This document shows, in pieces, positions 1-5,814 of a DNA stretch of 5,814 nucleotides (position 1 is the stretch's first letter; the number at the start of each line of letters is the position of its first letter). Origin of the DNA: an uncultured Rikenellaceae bacterium (GTDB lineage Bacteria; Bacteroidota; Bacteroidia; Bacteroidales; Rikenellaceae). The notes below the pieces were generated by a model. The model saw only the letters and a program-made list of their open reading frames with translations, did no database searches and was not told the DNA's origin. The position numbers and the translations under genes are program-made. The DNA lies in the NCBI GenBank assembly GCA_949284665.1, contig CASDWR010000142.1, positions 1-5,814 on the forward strand. The letters are read 5' to 3'.

Positions 1-213
<213 letters not shown>

Positions 214-2028
214 TTATTGATTGTTGTTTTTACGGAAAGGGGTGAAAGGACGTTGTGCGGCTTCAAAACCTGCATTCTTGTAGAACTCCACGAATGTCAA
301 ACGCATCGGGTGCACGAAAGACCCCAGCGAAGACATGAACAGGTTTATCGAATGGCCGAACAAAAGGATCAATACGGCAACAAGCTGTTTGACCACCGGA
401 ATATCGGGAGCCAATCCGACAGCCAAATCATTGAAAACCAACGCTAATGTTCCACCGGAAAGACAAAGTGCGAAGAGACGGATATAACTCAACAGATCTC
501 CCATCAAACCGATGACGTTGTTATAGGTATCCCACAACCCGGAGCCGAAATTAATCAACGGATTACGTCCCGGGGTATTGAGGAAAAACATCAGCACCAG
601 ACCCACACCGAGCAAAACCAGATAGACAGGCGAATGCATCGAGAAACCCGAAACCCCGGCCGCCGGAAGGAAAATCGCTGCTATCGAAGCAACCAATACG
701 ATCAACCACCCCAATGGCCCCAAGGCATACTTGAAACCGGATTGAATTGATATGTTGACGACCCTCAACACCATGGCGAAAAGGATCTGTACGATACCCA
801 CCACCAACGCCAGGTAAAAGATAACGTCTGTGGTCAAAAATTTGTCCTTGTAATCGGCAAAAAGAGGTTGCTCGGCAAGTTGTACTCCGAAAAACGATCC
901 GGCAAGGAACCCGAACAACATCGTTGACATGCCACAACAAAATGCCAACCAGGCCAACGATTTCATACCCGGTTTGATCTTCATCAGCAACAATGATAAA
1001 ACCACAAAGAACAATCCGTATCCCGCATCCCCGAGGCAAAAGCCGAAAAAGAGCATATAGAACGGTGCAAAATAGGGTGTCAAGTCAATCGACCCATATT
1101 TTGGCAACGAATAAAAATTGCCGATCAACTCGAAAAGCCGTGCGAACCGATTGTTGTGCAAGACCACTGGCGTATCATCTTCGGGCATGGGTCGTTCCTT
1201 GACGTATACCACATCGGAGCATTCATCCAACATGGAATCGATCCGGGCAGTACTCTCCTCGGTCGCCCAACCCTCCATGACGACAAGCGTCCCTTCCGCT
1301 TCGTCACGACCGCTGCGCATCGCCCGACTCATCTCCAGCTCATCGGCCAACCCACGACCATGTGCCTCAATCATGTCGGCCGATGCAGCACAACGTGCCA
1401 GCACCTCGTTCCAGCCTTCCAGTTCGCGCTTCAGGCCGGCAATCTGTTCCCGTTTCCCGGTTACAGTCATCGTCGGTTCCTTCAGTTGCTGCGCGTCGAT
1501 GTTCGGCTCCTCTTCCCCGATCGTTACCACCACAAAGTAGACCGCACTGCCGGTCTCTCCGATCTTCTCAATCGTCAGGTCATCGCCATGTTCGGCAGTC
1601 AGTCGGGCATAATCGTTGGGCAACATCGTATAAAAGCGGAGATGCACGCCCGCTTCGGCAAGCGCCGCAATCTTTTCCGTCGAAAAATCACCCCAAACCG
1701 CCAATTCGGTTGCCTCCTTTTCCGCTTTCTCAATACGCCCCTTGAGCGACTCAATCTCGGAAATCGCCTTTACATAATTCTCGAACGCTTCCTTGCCATC
1801 AGCAAACGGTTCACCGGCAACATATGCCCGATCGGACTTCATCGCTGCAAACCGGTCGGCTGCACTCTTGTGCTGTTCGAGCGCCCCGAGCAACGAGCGT
1901 TCGTGTTCATTCGGCTCCCAACCCGTGACAGTAATGTCGACAAGTCCCAATTCCTGCAACTTTTCCAGGAATTCCGCCCGCCTCTGATAATAGAGCACGA
2001 ACGTGTATTTACTCATCTTGACTATCAT
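214..2028 (-). CDS. ntpI: V-type ATPase subunit I (a-subunit family, V-ATPase 116 kDa family), 604 aa
   Basis: This is the stator membrane subunit that supplies the ion half-channels facing the K ring and links to the peripheral stalk. Residues 1 to about 310 form the soluble cytoplasmic arm, starting M-I-V-K-M-S-K-Y-T-F, with charged helical, probably coiled-coil stretches near 80-110 and 190-240. Residues about 315-575 are a membrane domain of some seven to eight helices: about 317-348, 357-382, 401-424, 434-456, 466-484, 504-533 and 546-573. Family marks are C-L-G-D-A-G-Y-G (331-338), the essential arginine R517 in D-L-L-S-Y-I-R-L-F-A, and G-H-S-I-N (558-562). V-H-P-M-R-L-T-F-V-E-F (572-582) contains the second conserved arginine, R576. 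Length is normal for a bacterial subunit I, which is shorter than eukaryotic Vph1. The ATG at 2026-2028 overlaps the D stop as ATGA and has GGAGG four bases upstream, so it is preferred over Met5. The C-terminal tail lacks the usual glycine run before F-x-P-F. Confidence 0.95.
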   Translation of the reverse strand: MIVKMSKYTFVLYYQRRAEFLEKLQELGLVDITVTGWEPNEHERSLLGALEQHKSAADRFAAMKSDRAYVAGEPFADGKEAFENYVKAISEIESLKGRIEKAEKEATELAVWGDFSTEKIAALAEAGVHLRFYTMLPNDYARLTAEHGDDLTIEKIGETGSAVYFVVVTIGEEEPNIDAQQLKEPTMTVTGKREQIAGLKRELEGWNEVLARCAASADMIEAHGRGLADELEMSRAMRSGRDEAEGTLVVMEGWATEESTARIDSMLDECSDVVYVKERPMPEDDTPVVLHNNRFARLFELIGNFYSLPKYGSIDLTPYFAPFYMLFFGFCLGDAGYGLFFVVLSLLLMKIKPGMKSLAWLAFCCGMSTMLFGFLAGSFFGVQLAEQPLFADYKDKFLTTDVIFYLALVVGIVQILFAMVLRVVNISIQSGFKYALGPLGWLIVLVASIAAIFLPAAGVSGFSMHSPVYLVLLGVGLVLMFFLNTPGRNPLINFGSGLWDTYNNVIGLMGDLLSYIRLFALCLSGGTLALVFNDLAVGLAPDIPVVKQLVAVLILLFGHSINLFMSSLGSFVHPMRLTFVEFYKNAGFEAAQRPFTPFRKNNNQ

Positions 2029-2624
2029 AGCGCCTCCGATCGTTCATGTTTCGTTTTCACTATCTTCTGCGCACTCTTGGAAAGATTCTCCTCATCCTCC
2101 AGAAAACGCTTGATCTTGCGTATAGCGTCTTCGTACCCGGGAATCTGAACCTTTTCGTAAAGATTCACCTTCTGGGTCGTCTTCTTGCGGGCAAAATCAA
2201 GCAACTCGGTCTTTCGCGCATAAACCTCGTATTCGATCCCCAACCGGGCAATCTCTTTCAACAGATCGACCCCGTCCGAAAACCACAGAGGTGCACTGAA
2301 CAAATCGTACTCCTTCTGCCGGAAACGAATATCACGCAATGCGGGAACCCGTACCCCCGCTATTTTCGTAACGGCGATATCGACCCCGTCGATACGGACC
2401 AATCCCGCATCGAACTCCCCCCACAGTGCACTCATGTAATCATAACGTGCCAACAATTCGGACAAACGCAACTCATAATCCGAAGCCGTATCCCGAGCCT
2501 TCTTCACCTCGATGCGAAGCGCCGACTCCTTACTTTTGATCGTAGGAAGTGCTTTCTGTCGCATCTTGAGCTGCTTGTCCAATTCGCCCAACGACGTCTT
2601 GTTATACTGAAACCTGATAGCCAT
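2025..2624 (-). CDS. ntpD: V-type ATPase subunit D (central rotor stalk), 199 aa
   Basis: Subunit D is the long antiparallel coiled coil that sits inside the A3B3 head and passes torque to the membrane ring, functionally like the gamma subunit of F-ATPase. The protein begins M-A-I-R-F-Q-Y-N-K-T, with an N-terminal helix (about 9-70) rich in Leu, Lys, Arg and Glu. A less helical middle follows (about 75-120), then a long C-terminal helix (about 120-197). That helix contains Q-K-V-N-L-Y-E-K-V-Q-I-P-G-Y-E (151-165), the counterpart of the family motif R-R-V-N-A-L-E-x-x-x-I-P. Length is typical (about 200 aa). I chose the ATG at 2622-2624: it leaves 10 bp after the subunit B stop and has AAGG five bases upstream. 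A longer in-frame reading from base 2711 would only add residues from the out-of-frame end of B. The stop overlaps the subunit I start by four bases. No subunit F gene follows it, unlike the Enterococcus ntp operon. Confidence 0.94.
   Translation of the reverse strand: MAIRFQYNKTSLGELDKQLKMRQKALPTIKSKESALRIEVKKARDTASDYELRLSELLARYDYMSALWGEFDAGLVRIDGVDIAVTKIAGVRVPALRDIRFRQKEYDLFSAPLWFSDGVDLLKEIARLGIEYEVYARKTELLDFARKKTTQKVNLYEKVQIPGYEDAIRKIKRFLEDEENLSKSAQKIVKTKHERSEAL
2033..2037 (-). promoter_or_regulatory. Ribosome binding site of subunit I (GGAGG inside the end of the D gene)
   Basis: The minus strand reads GGAGG, then CGCT, then the ATG of subunit I. The site lies within the last sense codons of subunit D (TCG-GAG-GCG). 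It supports the start at 2028: the alternative Met5 start at 2016 would be 16 bases away. No other gene start in this window has such a complete anti-Shine-Dalgarno match. With the ATGA stop/start overlap, it suggests translational coupling of I to D by re-initiation, which is inference. Confidence 0.65.
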
Positions 2625-2629
2625 ACGGA

Positions 2630-2633
2630 CCTT
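2630..2633 (-). promoter_or_regulatory. Weak Shine-Dalgarno (AAGG) of subunit D
   Basis: In the 10-bp gap between the subunit B stop and the subunit D ATG, the minus strand reads CAAGGTCCGT, which places AAGG five bases from the start codon. It is a short match but lies at a usual distance, and it supports the 2624 start. Confidence 0.4.
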
Positions 2634-2634
2634 G

Positions 2635-3960
2635 TTATTTATCCTGAGGCCAATACTTGGCCACCAACTCCTCTTTGATCGAAACTTCGCTCTTGCTGAA
2701 ATACTCGGCAAAAAGTTTCCATGCCGTATCGAGCATCTCCGTAATATCGATATTCACATCGATTGCCAACAGCTTCTCAGAATATGCCTTCGCAAACTTC
2801 AATGCCCGTTCGTCATAATCCGACAAATCAAATCCGTTTTCCAGTTTGGTTTTGGCATTGGCCGCATCGGAATAGAGACGCACAGCCGCATTCATTACCT
2901 GCGGATGGTCTTCCCGCGTCTTCTTGCCGATCACCAGCTGTTTCAATCGCGAAAGGCTACGGAACGGATCGACAATAACCTTACCCGTATCACTATCCCT
3001 GCGCAGGAAAAGTTGTCCCTCGGTAATATATCCCGTATTGTCGGGTACGGCATGCGTGATGTCGCCGCCGGAAAGAGTCGTCACAGCGATGATGGTGATC
3101 GAACCGCCGTTGGGCAACTGGACCGCCTTTTCGTAAATCTTGGCCAGATCGGAGTAAAGAGATCCAGGCATGGAGTCTTTCGATGGGATCTGGTCCATTC
3201 GGTTCGACACAATCGCCAGCGCATCCGCATAGAGTGTCATGTCGGTCAACAGCACCAACACTTTCTCCCCTTTGTCGACAGCAAAATATTCGGCCGCAGT
3301 CAAGGCCATATCGGGAACCAGCAACCGTTCCACCGGCGGATTCTCCGTCGTATTGACAAAACATACGATACGATCAAGCACCCCTGCGTTCTCAAACAAA
3401 GTACGGAAATAGAGAAAATCGTCGTTGGTCATACCCATACCCCCGAGAATGATCTTGTCGGCCTTGGCTCGCAACGCCACATTCGCCATCACCTGGTTGT
3501 ATGGCTGGTCCGGATCTGCGAAGAAAGGAATCTTCTGGCCCGAAACAATCGTATTGTTCAGGTCGATACCGGCAATGCCAGTGGCAATCAGTTCCGAAGG
3601 TTGGATACGTTTGAACGGGTTCACGGTCGGGCCTCCGATCTCTCGAATCTCCCCTTCGACCGGTGCTCCTCCATCCAACGGTTCTCCGTACGCATTGAAA
3701 AACTGTCCGGCCAACTGATCTCCGACTCGCAACACCGGCGGTTCTCCATGGAATATCACCTCCGAATCGGTGGCAATTCCCTCCGTTCCCTCGAAAACCT
3801 GCAACGTCACCTCGTCGCCGCTGATACGCACCACCTGAGCCAACTTGCCCCCTACAGTGGCCAATTCATCGTTCCCGACACCCGACGCACGCAAACTGAC
3901 GGTAGCTTTCGTAATATTGTCTATTCTCGTGTATATCTTCTGAAATGCTTTCGTCTCCAT
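2635..3960 (-). CDS. ntpB: V-type ATPase subunit B (regulatory nucleotide-binding subunit), 441 aa
   Basis: Subunit B alternates with A in the hexameric head, where it supplies one side of each catalytic interface. An N-terminal beta-barrel (about 1-75, including V-T-L-Q-V-F-E-G-T at 51-59) precedes the RecA-like core (about 76-350) and a helical C-terminal domain ending K-Y-W-P. Where a catalytic subunit has a P-loop, B has S-G-Q-K-I-P-F-F-A (140-148), so no Walker A, as expected for B. Other marks are G-G-M-G-M-T-N-D-D (173-181), L-V-L-L-T-D-M-T (235-242), P-G-S-L-Y-S-D-L-A (265-273) and V-P-D-N-T-G-Y-I-T-E-G-Q (305-316). D-P-F-R-S-L-S-R-L (331-339) follows; its R338 aligns with the arginine finger of F1-alpha and V-type B proteins. 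The shortened loop before S-L-S-R and the K-Q-L-V-I-G-K-x-T-R-E-D-H stretch resemble the Chlamydia type. It starts 3 bp after the subunit A stop, with no clear Shine-Dalgarno, which suggests coupling to A translation. Confidence 0.97.
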   Translation of the reverse strand: METKAFQKIYTRIDNITKATVSLRASGVGNDELATVGGKLAQVVRISGDEVTLQVFEGTEGIATDSEVIFHGEPPVLRVGDQLAGQFFNAYGEPLDGGAPVEGEIREIGGPTVNPFKRIQPSELIATGIAGIDLNNTIVSGQKIPFFADPDQPYNQVMANVALRAKADKIILGGMGMTNDDFLYFRTLFENAGVLDRIVCFVNTTENPPVERLLVPDMALTAAEYFAVDKGEKVLVLLTDMTLYADALAIVSNRMDQIPSKDSMPGSLYSDLAKIYEKAVQLPNGGSITIIAVTTLSGGDITHAVPDNTGYITEGQLFLRRDSDTGKVIVDPFRSLSRLKQLVIGKKTREDHPQVMNAAVRLYSDAANAKTKLENGFDLSDYDERALKFAKAYSEKLLAIDVNIDITEMLDTAWKLFAEYFSKSEVSIKEELVAKYWPQDK

Positions 3961-3963
3961 AAT

Positions 3964-5730
3964 CTATGCTACTTGTTTTTCCTGCCTTCCGGCTACCATC
4001 TCTTCTATCTGTTTGCGGTAATCCTCGAACTTCTCGCTCTGCCACTCCGCGTAGTTCATCTGTTTGAACAGATTGATCAATCCTTTGAAAAACGAAGAAC
4101 ACTCCTGAAAATCGGCAAACGAAAAATTACGACTGCAAACATCCAGCACCATATTATACATGTATTTCTGTCGCTCGAGCGGACAATTCGCATCGATCGA
4201 ATCGAAGGCATCCTGCTGAAGAATCACGAAATCGATCAATTCGCTCTTCCAGAAACGTTCGTGATACTCTACGGGGACACCATCATCTCCCAGAATATTG
4301 ATCTGGTCATTGGCTTCCTTACCCCGTTGTACGATTGTCTTCCCTTCGTTCACCTTCTCAACCCACTCATTCTCCACCAACCGGTCAAGATACTCTCTGA
4401 TCTCGGGGTATTCCAGATATTTCGAATAACTTTCGAGCGGATCGATGGCCGGATAACGTTTGCTATCGGCCCGCTGTTGAGAAAGCGCGTAAAAACAACG
4501 GGCCGCCTTTTTAGTCGATTCGGTTACCGGTTCCTTGAGGTTTCCTCCTGCCGGCGATACCGTTCCGAGGAACGTCACGGATCCAGTCTCCCCATTGCGG
4601 AGATTGACCAATCCCGCACGCGAATAGAAATTCGAGATAATGGCGGAAAGGTCCATCGGGAACGCATCCTGGCCAGGAAGCTCCTCCAAACGATTGCTCA
4701 TCTCCCGCAAGGCTTGTGCCCAACGCGATGTGGAATCGGCCAGGATCAGCACTTTCAACCCCATTGCACGGTAGTATTCGCCAATAGTCATCCCTGTATA
4801 AACGGACGCCTCTCGGGCAGCAACCGGCATATTCGACGTATTGCAAATGATCGTCGTTCGCTCCATCAGTTTATGCCCCGTATGCGGGTCATCCAGCAAG
4901 GGAAATTCCGTAAAGATTTCAACAACCTCATTGGCTCGCTCTCCGCAGGCAACCACAATGATCACATCCGCATCCGCCTGCTTCGATATGGCATGCTGAA
5001 GCACCGTTTTGCCGGCACCGAACGGTCCCGGAATAAATCCCGTCCCTCCGTCCGCAAGCGGGTTGAATGTATCGATGGCACGCACACCCGTCTCCATGAT
5101 GCGTGTCGGACGCGGCTTGGACACATAACTCTTGATCGCCCGCTTGACCGGCCATCGCTGCACCATCGTAACCGGGTGTTCTTTCCCATCCCCGTCGAGT
5201 AACACGGCAACCGTATCGCCGATTCTGTACTCCCCCGCATCTGCCACACGCTCAACCGTGTATGTCCCTTCCATGACGAAAGGAACCATGATTTTGTGCG
5301 ATATCCATTTCTCCTTCACCTGCCCAAGCCAATCGCCGGCCACCACTCGTGCACCTTTCTCGGCCAATGGTTCAAATTCCCAAAGCTTTTCGTAATCGAG
5401 CGGTTCGGTACGAATTCCTCGACTGATGAACAATCCTTCCATCTTCTCGAGGTCGTTCTGTAAACCATCGTAATTCCGCGAAAGAATACCCGGGCCCAAT
5501 GTAGCCTCAAGCATGTGCCCTTCAAATTCGACGGCGGCTCCGACCTTCAGGCCGCGAGTGCTGTCGAATACCTGCACGTATGCATTCTCCCCAACCACTT
5601 TGATAACTTCGGCCATCATCTTTACATCCCCCAATACGATATGGCATATCTCGTTTTGAGACACGGCCCCGGCCGTCTTGACCACAACGATATTGGATAT
5701 GATTCCTACTACTTGTCCTGTCGTTTTCAT
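3964..5730 (-). CDS. ntpA: V-type ATPase subunit A (catalytic), 588 aa
   Basis: Subunit A hydrolyses or makes ATP in the A3B3 head (EC 7.1.2.2, or 7.2.2.1 if Na+-coupled). An N-terminal beta-barrel (about 1-70) is followed by the insert typical of A subunits (about 110-195), with G-D-W-L-G-Q-V (132-138), H-K-I-M-V-P (145-150) and Q-R-W-P-V-K-R (191-197). The RecA-like core has the P-loop G-P-F-G-A-G-K-T (235-242), so K241 and T242 bind phosphate and Mg2+. A-C-G-E-R-A-N-E (261-268) carries the catalytic glutamate E264. L-I-L-A-D-S-T-S-R-W-A (329-339) has the Walker B aspartate D332, and S-P-A-G-G-N-L-K-E-P-V-T follows (392-403). The C-terminal domain is helical. Length is usual (about 580-600) and all catalytic residues are present. 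The ATG at 5728-5730 lies 17 bp after the upstream stop and has no recognisable Shine-Dalgarno. Also called atpA in V-type nomenclature; it is not the F-type alpha subunit. Confidence 0.98.
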   Translation of the reverse strand: MKTTGQVVGIISNIVVVKTAGAVSQNEICHIVLGDVKMMAEVIKVVGENAYVQVFDSTRGLKVGAAVEFEGHMLEATLGPGILSRNYDGLQNDLEKMEGLFISRGIRTEPLDYEKLWEFEPLAEKGARVVAGDWLGQVKEKWISHKIMVPFVMEGTYTVERVADAGEYRIGDTVAVLLDGDGKEHPVTMVQRWPVKRAIKSYVSKPRPTRIMETGVRAIDTFNPLADGGTGFIPGPFGAGKTVLQHAISKQADADVIIVVACGERANEVVEIFTEFPLLDDPHTGHKLMERTTIICNTSNMPVAAREASVYTGMTIGEYYRAMGLKVLILADSTSRWAQALREMSNRLEELPGQDAFPMDLSAIISNFYSRAGLVNLRNGETGSVTFLGTVSPAGGNLKEPVTESTKKAARCFYALSQQRADSKRYPAIDPLESYSKYLEYPEIREYLDRLVENEWVEKVNEGKTIVQRGKEANDQINILGDDGVPVEYHERFWKSELIDFVILQQDAFDSIDANCPLERQKYMYNMVLDVCSRNFSFADFQECSSFFKGLINLFKQMNYAEWQSEKFEDYRKQIEEMVAGRQEKQVA

Positions 5731-5747
5731 ATATTGTCTTATCGTTA

Positions 5748-5814
5748 TTATTTCATCTCCTCACCGGCCGTCGCTATAAACTCCCGTCCGCTCAACGACT
5801 CGACCAAACGATCG
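5748..5814 (-). CDS. C-terminal end of the upstream gene, probably the DUF2764-like V-ATPase operon protein (partial)
   Basis: Only the last 21 codons plus stop are inside the window. The minus-strand frame reads D-R-L-V-E-S-L-S-G-R-E-F-I-A-T-A-G-E-E-M-K and ends at TAA (5748-5750), 17 bp before the subunit A start. A second frame is also open from the edge to a TGA at 5761-5763, giving an Arg/Gly-rich tail. I prefer the first frame because its stop is closer to A and its composition (helical, acidic end) suits a cytosolic V-ATPase accessory protein. In Borrelia, Chlamydia and Bacteroides-type operons the gene directly before A is an uncharacterised DUF2764-family protein, often suggested to fill the place of subunit C, with subunit E before that. 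The identity here rests on gene order, not on recognised sequence. Confidence 0.45.
   Translation of the reverse strand, partial: DRLVESLSGREFIATAGEEMK

Noticed and set aside
1156..2148. 330-codon plus-strand open frame opposite subunit I and the end of D
   Set aside because: It starts with GTG, lies in register with subunit I codons and is open because that gene avoids TTA, CTA and TCA there. It has no recognisable domain and overlaps well-supported genes entirely.
2046..2678. 210-codon plus-strand open frame opposite subunit D
   Set aside because: It is in codon register with D, so it is a complement of D codons. No family features were recognised and no independent initiation signal was seen.
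2625..2711. N-terminal extension of subunit D by 29 residues, overlapping the end of subunit B
   Set aside because: The extra residues come from the B coding sequence in another frame and do not resemble subunit D. The ATG at 2624 has an AAGG at a normal distance and gives the usual family length and N-terminus.
3964..5730. Reading subunit A or B as an F-type ATPase alpha or beta subunit
   Set aside because: A has the roughly 85-residue A-type insert with H-K-I-M-V-P and W-P-V, B lacks a P-loop, and the neighbours D, I and K are V-type. All point away from F-type.
5761..5814. Alternative frame for the partial upstream gene ending at TGA 5761-5763
   Set aside because: It is also open to the window edge, but it leaves a longer gap to subunit A and has an Arg/Gly-rich composition. 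It cannot be fully excluded from 54 bases.

Overview
The window is a stretch of a bacterial V-type (A/V-type) rotary ATPase operon, and every gene is on the minus strand. Read in the direction of transcription (high to low coordinates), the order is: the last codons of an upstream gene cut by the window edge, catalytic subunit A, nucleotide-binding subunit B, central-stalk subunit D, membrane subunit I, and the first 59 codons of ring subunit K, cut by the other edge. Spacers are 17, 3 and 10 bp, then a 4-bp overlap, then 36 bp. No promoter or terminator is visible inside, so the block is almost certainly one transcript that begins beyond base 5814 and continues past base 1.

Organism: the A and B proteins read like the Chlamydia/Spirochaete/Bacteroidota branch of V-ATPases rather than the Thermus/Enterococcus branch. 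The A motif S-P-A-G-G-N-x-x-E-P-V-T and the B motif D-P-F-x-S-L-S-R-L-K-Q-L-V-I-G-K show this. The same branch is known for the gene order E, uncharacterised (DUF2764-like), A, B, D, I, K. Roughly balanced base composition, mostly weak or absent Shine-Dalgarno sequences and A/T-rich leaders favour a member of the Bacteroidota, probably Bacteroidales. This is an inference; genus cannot be assigned from the window.

How the genes work together: A and B form the A3B3 head, with ATP catalysis in A, which has the P-loop, and a supporting nucleotide site in B, which lacks it. D is the rotating axle. I is the stator membrane subunit, with the half-channels and essential arginine. K forms the ion-carrying rotor ring. 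The visible part of K carries L-P-G-S-Q, close to the L-P-G-T-Q sodium-ligand motif of Enterococcus hirae NtpK, so Na+ coupling is plausible but not shown.

I found no undescribed system here. The points worth a second look are small: the partial upstream gene, a strong Shine-Dalgarno inside the D/I overlap, a palindromic A/T leader before K, a divergent C-terminal tail in I, and a very long antisense open frame that codon usage explains.
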